A stretch of DNA of 29,859 nucleotides from Galactobacter sp. Its GTDB lineage: Bacteria > Actinomycetota > Actinomycetes > Actinomycetales > Micrococcaceae. Positions 23,503-29,859 of this stretch are shown here, in pieces. The position numbers and the translations under genes are program-made. The stretch's first letter is position 1. The number at the start of each line of letters is the position of its first letter. The stretch spans positions 1-29,859 of the forward strand of contig NZ_JALAGT010000176.1 in the NCBI RefSeq assembly GCF_022712295.1, given 5' to 3'. The notes below the pieces were generated by a model. It worked only from the letters and a program-made list of their open reading frames with translations, searched no databases and was not told the DNA's origin.

Positions 23503-24864
23503 TCAGCCGATCTTGGAGAAGGCGTAGTTGTTCTTGTCGTCGTACTTGAAGATGCCGATGGTGGCCTCGGTCGGATCGCCTGCACCGTCGAAGGTGATGG
23601 GGCCGGTGACCCCGTCGTAGTCGGCCGTTCCGCCGCCGATGATGATGTCAGCGCATTCGGCGAAGGACGTACACTTCTTACCCTCACCACTGCCGCCGGA
23701 GACCTCTTGCAGGTTCGCTGCGATGTCCGGTCCTTCAGTGGATCCAGCCTGGAGGGATGCCAAGGCCATCAACACCATGGCGTCGTAGGACTCGGGTGCA
23801 TAGGTCCAGTCCTTCAACTTCTTCTCACCCTTGCCGGTCCAGTAGGACTGCAGGTTCTTCTTGAACTGGTCCGTCAGCTCGGGGTCAGCGGCTGGGGTGG
23901 TGCCCTGAGCGCCTTCCAGGGCCCCGGCCTCAAGGTCGTCGCCGAAGTTGGAGAGGTTTCCGTCCACCAGGTACATCTTGTCCGAGGGGAACTTGGCACT
24001 GTTGAGCTCCGGGATGATGGTGGTGACCTCCTCGAAGGTGACGAGGGCGATCGCATCAGGATCGGCCGCGAGCACGTCCTCCACCTGAGCGGAGAAGTTG
24101 GTGTCGCCGGTGTTGTACATGCTGGCCGCAACGACCTTGCCGCCGGCGTTCTCGTAGGCCTCCTTGGCGAAGCAGGCGAGTCCCGTTCCGTAGGAGTCGT
24201 TGAGGATGATCATGCCGAGGGTCTCATTACCGTCTGCTGCGATCTGGTTGCCGAGCACCTCGCCCTGGAGGGTATCGGATGGTGCGGTGCGCCAGTACAG
24301 ACCATTGTCCTCGTAACCACTGAATTCAGGCGAGGTGTTGGCCGGCGAGATCTGGATGGCGTCTGCGGCGATGACCTGGTCGATGAACTGGAGCGAGACA
24401 CCGGAGGATGCGGCCCCGACGACGGCGTTGGCGCCGCCCTTCAGGATGCGGGGCACCTCGGTCTCGTAGGCCTTGTTGTCCGTGTCACCGGAGTCGCCCT
24501 GGGTCAGATCGATTTTGATGCCCTTGTCGGCCTTGTTGATCTCTTGGGCAGCAAACTCGGTCGCCGCGATTTCTGGCGGGCCGAGGAACGCGAGGTTGCC
24601 CGTCTGCGGGAGCGCAGTACCCACGTTGAAGGTCAGTTTGTCCTTACCAGGAGAATCGGACTTGACCTCATCGAACTCCTGTTCGTATTTTGACGGCTGC
24701 TGCGTGCTGCAATCCACTGGGAATTTAGCGGATTCCCCTCCTGACTTGGACTCCTTCGAGTTGTCGCTCCCGCCGCCACAGGCCGAGAGAACGAGTGCGG
24801 TAGCGCTTAGAAGTGCGATGCCGCTCATCAGTTTGGTGCGAGGCGCTCGTTTCAATACGCTCAT
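23503..24864 (-). CDS. Branched-chain amino-acid type ABC substrate-binding lipoprotein
   Basis: This 453-residue type I periplasmic binding protein (Leu/Ile/Val family) has a lipoprotein signal peptide with lipobox LSAC (Cys29), followed by a Ser/Gly/Lys-rich linker. The binding domain starts near residue 75 (LTFNVGTALPQTGNLAFLGPPEIAATEFAAQEIN) and includes VVGAASSGVSLQFIDQVIAADAIQISPANTSPEF and SYDAMVLMALASLQA, all typical of LivJ/LivK and amide-binding relatives. It would be anchored to the outer face of the membrane and feed LivHMGF. The start ATG 24864 has AAGGAG four bases upstream. It is on the opposite strand to livHMGF and converges on it, so it has its own promoter and can be set to a different level from the transporter. 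Ligand not determinable. Confidence 0.93.
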   Translation of the reverse strand: MSVLKRAPRTKLMSGIALLSATALVLSACGGGSDNSKESKSGGESAKFPVDCSTQQPSKYEQEFDEVKSDSPGKDKLTFNVGTALPQTGNLAFLGPPEIAATEFAAQEINKADKGIKIDLTQGDSGDTDNKAYETEVPRILKGGANAVVGAASSGVSLQFIDQVIAADAIQISPANTSPEFSGYEDNGLYWRTAPSDTLQGEVLGNQIAADGNETLGMIILNDSYGTGLACFAKEAYENAGGKVVAASMYNTGDTNFSAQVEDVLAADPDAIALVTFEEVTTIIPELNSAKFPSDKMYLVDGNLSNFGDDLEAGALEGAQGTTPAADPELTDQFKKNLQSYWTGKGEKKLKDWTYAPESYDAMVLMALASLQAGSTEGPDIAANLQEVSGGSGEGKKCTSFAECADIIIGGGTADYDGVTGPITFDGAGDPTEATIGIFKYDDKNNYAFSKIG

Positions 24865-25257
24865 GGTGCTCCTTGGGTGATTCCGTAAGTGAGTCAACCA
24901 GACAGGTCTTGAATTCCTATCCAGTTCGAATGACCTTATGCGGTGGGCATGTGGCTCAATGTCTCAACTTGTTAACCATTGAAGACCTTCTTGTTACATT
25001 CAGATAACGAACCTCGGTATCGGTGGCCCGCGGCCCACGCCGCTGGCATCCTGAACCGGGCACTTGTCGTTGCGCTATTCTCTCGGGACACCCAGTCCGT
25101 CGAGGAACGCACCTCAGAGTTCAGCGACTTCATCCTCCGGGGCAGGCACCGAGGTCGTGGCAGTCGAAGGGGACTTGGACAGTGGAGGCCATGATGAGCC
25201 GTCTCTGTTGTCGCGGTGTCCGGACCAGCGGGAAGGAGCGCAGGTCGGGAACGATGC
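24865..25257. other. Intergenic region upstream of the binding-protein gene
   Basis: These 393 bases lie between the lipoprotein start and the DinB-like stop, both minus strand. Bases 24890-25015 are clearly more A/T-rich than the surroundings and should contain the lipoprotein promoter, but no -35/-10 pair is convincing; a TTGACT on the minus strand (near 24892-24897) is too close to the start codon to serve alone. Bases 25020-25257 are G/C-rich with only short open frames I do not recognise. A tRNA-like GTTCGAATGAC word at 24913 has no matching cloverleaf. Confidence 0.4.
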
Positions 25258-25812
25258 TCAGGATCGGTGCGCGTACAGGTCTCGCAGCAGGGCGACCTCG
25301 GCGAGGTGATGGATGGCCTCGCGGTTGATGTGCAGGATCAACTCGATCATGGGGTGGTCGGCGAAGTCTCCCTCCGCCTCTCCGCAGGGTTCCCAGAGCT
25401 GTTCCTCGGACAGAGCGGCGACGCCCGCCTTCCAGGTTTCGTACTCCTCGCAGAGCTGGGACAGCGCCTGATCCGCAGTGGTCGCGTAGTCGTAGACGAA
25501 GTAGTCGGTCTTCTCGCGCCCGAAGTGACTGGCACTGCGCATAGCGAAGATCCCGACGATGATGTGACCCAGCCTCCAGGCGATGGTGGTGAAGGGCGTC
25601 GGCACCGGTTCCGGGAATTCGAAGTCGATGGTCATGGACCCGGATCCACCCGGAAGTCCGGCCGAGGACTCGCCTCGCGGACGCACACTCCAGCATCCGG
25701 GCACCGGTTCGTAGAAGTACTCCGCGTCGGTCAATCCCTCCAGGCGCGAGCGCATCTGATGGTTCCAGTGCCAGTCCAGTTGATCGATGAGTTGCTCATT
25801 CAGTGCTGACAT
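25258..25812 (-). CDS. DinB-like (DinB/YfiT superfamily) protein
   Basis: This 184-residue protein has the four-helix DinB layout: an initial helix LIDQLDWHWNHQMRSRLEGLTDAEYFYEP, the phrase VPGCWSVRPRG typical of actinobacterial DinB_2 proteins, a middle helix TTIAWRLGHIIVG with metal-ligand candidate His83, and a final helix ELILHINREAIHHLAEVALLRDLY with further histidines (161, 168, 169). Members include thiol-dependent S-transferases that use mycothiol or bacillithiol, and many of unknown activity. The ATG at 25812 has no strong ribosome site. The gene is divergent from the WYL regulator (51-base gap with a near-palindrome), which probably controls it. Confidence 0.85.
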   Translation of the reverse strand: MSALNEQLIDQLDWHWNHQMRSRLEGLTDAEYFYEPVPGCWSVRPRGESSAGLPGGSGSMTIDFEFPEPVPTPFTTIAWRLGHIIVGIFAMRSASHFGREKTDYFVYDYATTADQALSQLCEEYETWKAGVAALSEEQLWEPCGEAEGDFADHPMIELILHINREAIHHLAEVALLRDLYAHRS

Positions 25813-25835
25813 GTCTCAAGAGTGCATCTGAACTA

Positions 25836-25850
25836 GGACGGATTCGGTCC
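25836..25850. promoter_or_regulatory. Near-palindrome in the DinB/WYL divergent gap
   Basis: GGAC-g-GA-t-TC-g-GTCC: six of seven base pairs match around a single central base. It sits midway in the 51-base gap between two divergent start codons, where an autoregulating WYL protein could act on both genes. Prediction only. Confidence 0.45.
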
Positions 25851-25863
25851 GCAATGGCTGAGA

Positions 25864-26844
25864 ATGGCCGAAAGAGTTCAGAACATGGAAACCACCTCGT
25901 CCATCAGTCGGGTCCTCAGCGTCCTCTCCCTCCTGCAGCAACGCCCCACGTGGACCGCCACGGAACTGGCCGAGCGCCTCGACGTCACGACCCGTTGCAT
26001 TCGTCGCGACGTCGCCCGGCTCCGGGAGCTGGGCTACCCCATCGAGGCCAGTGTGGGGACCAACGGCGGCTACCGTTTGGGTTCCGGCACCCGCATGCCC
26101 CCGCTGCTGCTGGAGCATGACGAAGCCGTCGCCACCGCGATCGCCCTCCGCCTGCTGCACACCGGTTCCGTGACGGGCGGGGCCGGCGCTGCCCGCGGCG
26201 CGCTGGCCAAGTTGGAACAGGTCATGCCGCCCCGACTACGGGCCACGGTCCAGGCGGTCCACGAATCCACCGCAGCGCTCACCGGCCCCACCACCACGAT
26301 CGGCCCCGACCTGTTGGCGGGGCTGGCCACCGCCTGCCACGACCTGCTCCGCGTCCGCTTCGACTACACGGACGGCCAGGGGAACCAACTGCAGCGCAGG
26401 GTCAAGCCCGTCCAATTGGTGACGGCCGGCCTGCGTTGGTATCTCATGGCGTGGGACCTGGACCGCGAGAACTGGCGCACCTTCCGCCTGGACCGTATGT
26501 ACGGCCTCGAGGTCAGCACGTGGCGCTTCACGCCCCGCGAGCACCCGGACCCGGCGTACTACGTCCAGCACGCCATCGCGGTGGCTCCGTACGAGCGCCA
26601 AGTCCTGGTCCGGGTCAAGGCCGAGCCGGAGGACCTGTCCGCCGTGGTCCCGCCACAGGTCGGCACCATCGAGCCGGACGCGGAGAAGGGCTGGTCACGC
26701 CTGCACGTGGGTGGCATGCAACTGGAGTGGATCGCCTTCCACCTGGCGCTGATGGACTACCAGGTCGACATCGTGGAGCCGGACGAACTCCGCGAGGTGG
26801 CCACCGACCTGGCTCAACGGCTCGAACGTCTGGGCTCCCGGTGA
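25864..26844 (+). CDS. YafY-type HTH/WYL-domain transcriptional regulator
   Basis: This 326-residue protein has an N-terminal winged helix-turn-helix of the HTH_11 type (RVLSVLSLLQQRPTWTATELAERLDVTTRCIRRDVARLRELGYPIEA, about residues 16-62, followed by the wing GTNGGYRLG) and a WYL domain with the eponymous Trp192-Tyr193-Leu194 (GLRWYLMAWDLDRENWRTFRLDRM), then the WCX C-terminal extension. WYL domains sense small ligands or nucleic acids. Start choices are ATG 25864 or ATG 25885 (residue 8); neither has a strong site. It is divergent from the DinB-like gene, a frequent actinobacterial pairing, and ends nine bases before the convergent PhzF-like gene. Confidence 0.92.
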   Translation: MAERVQNMETTSSISRVLSVLSLLQQRPTWTATELAERLDVTTRCIRRDVARLRELGYPIEASVGTNGGYRLGSGTRMPPLLLEHDEAVATAIALRLLHTGSVTGGAGAARGALAKLEQVMPPRLRATVQAVHESTAALTGPTTTIGPDLLAGLATACHDLLRVRFDYTDGQGNQLQRRVKPVQLVTAGLRWYLMAWDLDRENWRTFRLDRMYGLEVSTWRFTPREHPDPAYYVQHAIAVAPYERQVLVRVKAEPEDLSAVVPPQVGTIEPDAEKGWSRLHVGGMQLEWIAFHLALMDYQVDIVEPDELREVATDLAQRLERLGSR

Positions 26845-26853
26845 ACGTCGGAA

Positions 26854-27687
26854 TCAGATGACGGCAGTGCCTGAGAACAGCACCGTCGCTTCGCCACCGA
26901 CCCAGACCGTTCCGGCCTCGGCCGTGATCTCGATGCGTCCGGACCGCCCCAACGCGGTTCCCTGCGATGCCGTGTAGCGGTCCGGCGCCTGCCCGGAACC
27001 GATGAGCCATTGCCCCAGTGAGGCATTGAGGCTGCCCGTGACCGGGTCCTCGCCGACGCCCACTGCCGGAACGAATGCCCTCACCTCGAAGGCGCACTCC
27101 GCTCCGCTCGGGTAGGCCCCGACCGCTCCGACTGCCAGATCGGGAATCTGCGACAGGTCCGGTTCCAACGCAAGCACCTCGTCAGCCGTTTCCAGCCGGA
27201 GCGCCGCCCAGCCCGGCCCGTTGTCCACCCACTGATGCCCGACGATCTGTTCCTCCTCGATCCCGAACGCGGCCACGATGCGGGCCCGAAGGTCCGCTTC
27301 CAGCGGACCGGTGCGCACACGAGGCGGGGCGGCGAAGGAGAGCCGGTCCCCGTCGTCGCGCACATCCACGAGGCCTGCCTGACACTCCTGCACGATGGCC
27401 CCCGCCCTCTGGGGCTGGCCGCCGTGTTCCAGCCAGGCGCGGGCGGAGCCCAGCGTCGGATGACCGGCGAAGGGCAGTTCACCGTCCGGCGTGAAGATCC
27501 GCAGCCGATAGTCGGCCTCCGGAACAGTGGGCGGCAGGACGAAGGTGGTCTCCGACAGGTTGGTCCAGGCTGCGATGCGCTGCATGGCGGCGGCGTCCAG
27601 CCCCTCGGCGTCGAGGAACACCGCTACTGGATTGCCACGGTATGGGTCGGCGCTGAACACATCGACTTGGGCGAAGCGGGAAGTCAT
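26854..27687 (-). CDS. PhzF-family isomerase
   Basis: This 277-residue protein of the PhzF/DapF-like double-barrel fold has the N-terminal FAQVDVFSADPYRGNPVAVFLDAE, the catalytic glutamate in WTNLSETTFV (Glu46), LPFAGHPTLG (71-80) and the second-domain EDPVTGSLNASLGQWL (from 213). All active-site landmarks are intact. Only some members act in phenazine synthesis; no other phz gene is present here, so it is better called a PhzF-like isomerase of unknown substrate. The ATG at 27687 gives the canonical MTSRFAQVDVF. It converges on the WYL gene with a nine-base gap and no room for a separate terminator. Confidence 0.92.
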   Translation of the reverse strand: MTSRFAQVDVFSADPYRGNPVAVFLDAEGLDAAAMQRIAAWTNLSETTFVLPPTVPEADYRLRIFTPDGELPFAGHPTLGSARAWLEHGGQPQRAGAIVQECQAGLVDVRDDGDRLSFAAPPRVRTGPLEADLRARIVAAFGIEEEQIVGHQWVDNGPGWAALRLETADEVLALEPDLSQIPDLAVGAVGAYPSGAECAFEVRAFVPAVGVGEDPVTGSLNASLGQWLIGSGQAPDRYTASQGTALGRSGRIEITAEAGTVWVGGEATVLFSGTAVI

Positions 27688-27707
27688 GGAAGAACCCTAG
27701 CCAGTCG

Positions 27708-27742
27708 CCGGCTCCCCCCGCGATCTGGACGGCGGGAGCCGG
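27708..27742. repeat. Inverted repeat upstream of the PhzF-like gene
   Basis: CCGGCTCCC (27708-27716) and GGGAGCCGG (27734-27742) form a 9-bp stem with a 17-base loop. It starts 21 bases upstream of the PhzF-like start codon, so it may be a second terminator arm for the MFS transcript or a leader hairpin of the PhzF-like gene. Confidence 0.45.
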
Positions 27743-27778
27743 GTACGCGTCGTCGGGCATGTGCTCAGAAACGGACAC

Positions 27779-27837
27779 GAGCCGGGTTCCCACGGTGGAG
27801 CCGGTGGACCACCAGCTCCAGAGTGGGAACCCGGCTC
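27779..27837 (-). terminator. Nested inverted repeat, terminator of the sugar-porter gene
   Basis: The outer stem GAGCCGGGTTCCCAC/GTGGGAACCCGGCTC (27779-27793, 27823-27837) is a perfect 15 bp. It encloses TGGAGC/GCTCCA (27796-27801, 27115-offset equivalent 27815-27820), which encloses GGTGG/CCACC (27803-27807, 27809-27813). It begins 21 bases past the MFS stop codon on the minus strand and is followed by a short U-rich run (GTTTCT). The word TCGTCGGGCATGTG (27750-27763) lies just beyond it. Confidence 0.72.
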
Positions 27838-27858
27838 TGCCGGACCGTGCGGAGGAGA

Positions 27859-29325
27859 TTACTTCTGCTCGTCGGCCTTCTGCACCACGTAGATGGCGCC
27901 GGTGGTGACGGCCTCGTCCAGCTGCTCCAGGGTGTGGCCGCGCGTCTCGGGGACGGTGAACTTCACGAAGAGCCAGGACAGGGCGCCGACCACAGCGAAG
28001 AGTGCGAACGTCCCGGTGAGGCCCAGACCCTCCAGGAGCGAGGCGAAGAAGAGGGAGAGCAGACCGTTGACGACCCACAGGAAGAAGATGGAGACGCCGG
28101 ACCCGAAACCGCGCATGCGCAGCGGGAAGATCTCGGAGATGTAGACCCACACGGCCACGTTCAGGAAGGTCTGCATGGAGCCCACGAAGATGATGACCAT
28201 CAGCAGGATGATGTACGGGCGGGCCGCATTGCCGACGGGGAAAACGTTGGCGAAGACCGCGATCAACACGTGGGAGACGGTGGTCAGGGTGAGGCCGGTG
28301 AGGAACGTTTTGCGGCGGTCGAAGCGGTCCATCATCCGCAGGGCGATGATGCCACCGATCACGGCGATGATGCCGGGGCCGATCTGAGCGATCAGCGCGG
28401 CGGAGGAGTCGAACCCGGACTCCACGAGCACGTTCTGGCCGAAGTACATGATGGCGTTGATACCGGTGAGCTGCTGCACCACGCCGATGCCGATACCCAC
28501 CAACAGGATGCGCATGAGGTGCTTGTTCTGGAACACCTCTCGCCAGCCGGTGGTCTCCAGGGCCGCGTCCTCCTGTGCGATGACCTGCATCTGTGCCAGC
28601 TCTGCCGTGGCGCGGTCCTCCGAGCGGACGGTCTTGAGGATCGCGAGGGCTTCAGGCGTGCGTCCGTGGTCCACGAGCCAACGCGGGGATTCCGGTACGC
28701 GCATCATGCCGACGAACAGGCAGATGGCGGGGATGGCGCAGACGGCGAGCATGATGCGCCAGACGCCGTCCACATGCCCAAGGGTCACGCCGAGGATCGC
28801 GTTGATGACGTAGGCGGCCAGCTGGCCGGTGACGATCATGAGTTCGTTGCGACCGGAGAGCGAACCGCGGATCTCGTACGGGGCCATCTCGGCCAGGAAG
28901 ATCGGCACCACGGAGGAGGCTGCGCCGACGGCGAGACCCAGCAGGATGCGGCCCACGATCAGGGAGACGAATGCGGCGGTTCCGGTACCGGGCGCTGCCA
29001 CACAGAAGATGGTGCCTGCGAAGAACAGGACGGACATGAGGATGATGGTCTTGCGTCGTCCCCAGCGGTCGGAGAGCGGGCCGCCGGTCACGGCTCCGAT
29101 GGCGGCCGCGAAGACCAGCGAGGAGGCGATGACGCCTTCTCCAAGGGCGGAGAGCCCCAGCTCCTCGCGCATGGGGCCGATGGCGCCGTTGATGACGCCC
29201 GTGTCGTAGCCGAAGAGGAGACCACCAAAGGTGGCGATCAGAGCGACCATGCCGAGTCGCTTGGAATGGGGGCCCTTCGTCAGTGGCGGCAGGGATGAAA
29301 CCCCTGTCGACGCGTGGGAACTCAT
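27859..29325 (-). CDS. Sugar-porter (SP) family MFS transporter
   Basis: This 488-residue, 12-TM protein has the full sugar-porter signature set: GGLLFGYDTGVINGAI (34-49), GGPLSDRWGRRK (81-92), PESPRWL (211-217), QQLTGINAIMYFGQNVL (284-300) and VPETRG (458-463). It would import a hexose, pentose or polyol by proton symport. The ATG at 29325 has AAGGAG nine bases upstream; an in-frame ATG at 29345-29385 would extend the protein into what looks like promoter sequence and is rejected. It is monocistronic, with a promoter at 29384-29411 and a terminator at 27779-27837. Substrate not resolved. Confidence 0.94.
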   Translation of the reverse strand: MSSHASTGVSSLPPLTKGPHSKRLGMVALIATFGGLLFGYDTGVINGAIGPMREELGLSALGEGVIASSLVFAAAIGAVTGGPLSDRWGRRKTIILMSVLFFAGTIFCVAAPGTGTAAFVSLIVGRILLGLAVGAASSVVPIFLAEMAPYEIRGSLSGRNELMIVTGQLAAYVINAILGVTLGHVDGVWRIMLAVCAIPAICLFVGMMRVPESPRWLVDHGRTPEALAILKTVRSEDRATAELAQMQVIAQEDAALETTGWREVFQNKHLMRILLVGIGIGVVQQLTGINAIMYFGQNVLVESGFDSSAALIAQIGPGIIAVIGGIIALRMMDRFDRRKTFLTGLTLTTVSHVLIAVFANVFPVGNAARPYIILLMVIIFVGSMQTFLNVAVWVYISEIFPLRMRGFGSGVSIFFLWVVNGLLSLFFASLLEGLGLTGTFALFAVVGALSWLFVKFTVPETRGHTLEQLDEAVTTGAIYVVQKADEQK

Positions 29326-29648
29326 GTCGGGTTGCTCCTTCGTCCTGGACGCGCGCCACCTCGATGTGATGCGGGTCATGGCCATTAGAATGGCGTATGA
29401 CCGATTGTCCTGTCAATAGGATGTTTCCATTGGGTGACGCCGCTTGGCGTTGCCTTCCGGTTCAGACCAGGGTAGGCACAACAGATGACGATGTGATGTC
29501 GGCGGCCCTGCCGGCCCCGTCCCGACCCGCACCCTTCCCGGCCCGGCAACGACGGCGCCGCACTGCGGCACACCGCGCCACCTCAACCGGGGCGGGCCGT
29601 TGGTGCATGAACCAGAATTGTCACCAGATCCACCAAAGAGGAGTCCCG
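29326..29648. other. Divergent intergenic region between two MFS genes
   Basis: These 323 bases separate divergent transporter genes. Apart from the minus-strand promoter, the region holds an ACGCC/GGCGT hairpin (29437-29450) and TGGT-gcatga-ACCA near 29601-29614, about 35-48 bases before the plus-strand start, where a TetR- or MarR-type operator for an exporter would be expected. The middle part (29480-29600) is very G/C-rich and I see no gene in it. Confidence 0.4.
29384..29417 (-). promoter_or_regulatory. Promoter of the sugar-porter gene with overlapping inverted repeat
   Basis: On the minus strand AGGACA (29411-29406) is followed after 16 bases by TCTAAT (29389-29384), 4 of 6 and 5 of 6 consensus matches. 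The start point would be near 29377, giving a leader of about 50 bases. An inverted repeat ATTG-tcctgt-CAAT (29404-29417) covers the -35 element and could be a repressor site. Confidence 0.5.
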
Positions 29649-29859
29649 ATGCCGCTCGCCCGCAGTTTTCACCGCGGCACCGCCCTGCTGGTGGCCGGCG
29701 CGTTCTTCATGGAGAACCTGGACGGGACCATCATCCAGACCGCGGCGCCCGCCATGGCCGAGAACCTTGGCGTGGAACCCACGCAGATCAACCTGGCCAT
29801 GGTGGCGTACCTGATGACCGTGGCCGTGTTCATCCCGGCCACGGTCATCAGGTACGCCA
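29649..29859 (+). CDS. DHA2-type MFS drug/solute exporter, N-terminal part
   Basis: The frame runs off the window after 70 codons. It shows TM1 with GTALLVAGAFFMENLDGTII followed by QTAAPAMAENLGV, the pattern of 14-TM DHA2 (EmrB/QacA-like) transporters, whose TM1 normally contains an acidic LDxTIVNVALP motif. TM2 (INLAMVAYLMTVAVFIPATV) follows. The ATG at 29649 has GAGGAG five bases upstream, which fixes the start. The N-terminal MPLARSFHRG is short and basic, as expected. It is divergent from the sugar-porter gene. Whether it exports drugs or metabolites cannot be told from this fragment. Confidence 0.85.
   Translation, partial: MPLARSFHRGTALLVAGAFFMENLDGTIIQTAAPAMAENLGVEPTQINLAMVAYLMTVAVFIPATVIRYA

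Noticed and set aside
23443..24693. Plus-strand open frame (416 codons) opposite the binding-protein gene
   Set aside because: It starts inside the bidirectional terminator and runs antisense to a clear lipoprotein gene.
24905..24930. tRNA T-arm-like word GTTCGAATGAC
   Set aside because: No acceptor stem, D-arm or anticodon arm can be built around it on either strand.
26854..27687. Phenazine biosynthesis locus
   Set aside because: Only a PhzF-family isomerase is present; no PhzA, B, D, E or G homologue is seen, so no phenazine pathway can be claimed.
27235..29298. Very long plus-strand open frame (687 codons) opposite the PhzF-like and sugar-porter genes
   Set aside because: It is highly enriched in Asp, Glu, Gly and His because it reads antisense to a membrane protein gene, and it spans a terminator. 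Shadow frame.

Overview
The window is G+C-rich DNA with strong G/C third-position bias, AGGAG-type ribosome sites, GTG/TTG starts and long antisense open frames. Together with gene content (PucR and WYL regulators, a LivH with an extracytoplasmic N-terminal domain, DUF917/hydantoinase pairs, LLM flavin oxidoreductases), this points to an actinomycete, probably in or near the Micrococcaceae. This placement is an inference from style; no rRNA or other phylogenetic marker is present.

Layout. (1) 1-201: the right end of an IS3-type element (transposase C-terminus). (2) 341-940: a rhomboid protease. (3) 1185-14885: a catabolic island. It holds an M17 aminopeptidase (+); a minus-strand operon of an ABM-like small protein, HyuA, HyuB and a prolidase-like amidohydrolase; a second minus-strand operon of a HyuA-like protein, a DUF917 protein and a PucR regulator; and a divergent LacI regulator followed by an MFS transporter (+). 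(4) 15006-19012: an LLM-class flavin oxidoreductase and a 950-residue four-TM protein of unknown function whose architecture is duplicated. (5) 19388-24864: livHMGF (+) converging on its substrate-binding lipoprotein gene (-) across an 18-bp-stem bidirectional terminator. (6) 25258-29859: DinB-like protein and divergent WYL regulator, PhzF-like isomerase, sugar-porter MFS, and the start of a DHA2-type MFS exporter cut by the window end.

How the genes may work together. Region 3 looks like an uptake and breakdown unit for a cyclic amide or modified peptide. The MFS protein would import it, the HyuA/HyuB pair would open a ring (hydantoin, oxoproline or related lactam) at the cost of ATP, and the amidohydrolase and M17 peptidase would split the linear product. 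DUF917 and its HyuA-like partner would act on a related ring or tautomer. PucR and LacI would sense substrate, and several palindromes lie in the control regions. The substrate cannot be read from sequence.

The most unusual items are: the HyuA-like partner of DUF917, which keeps the family fold signatures but has lost both phosphate-loop motifs; the DUF917 protein without the usual N-terminal glycine loop; the duplicated TM/coiled-coil protein; the Ig-like domain fused to LivH; and two intergenic nested inverted repeats that share the word TCGTCGGGCATGTG.
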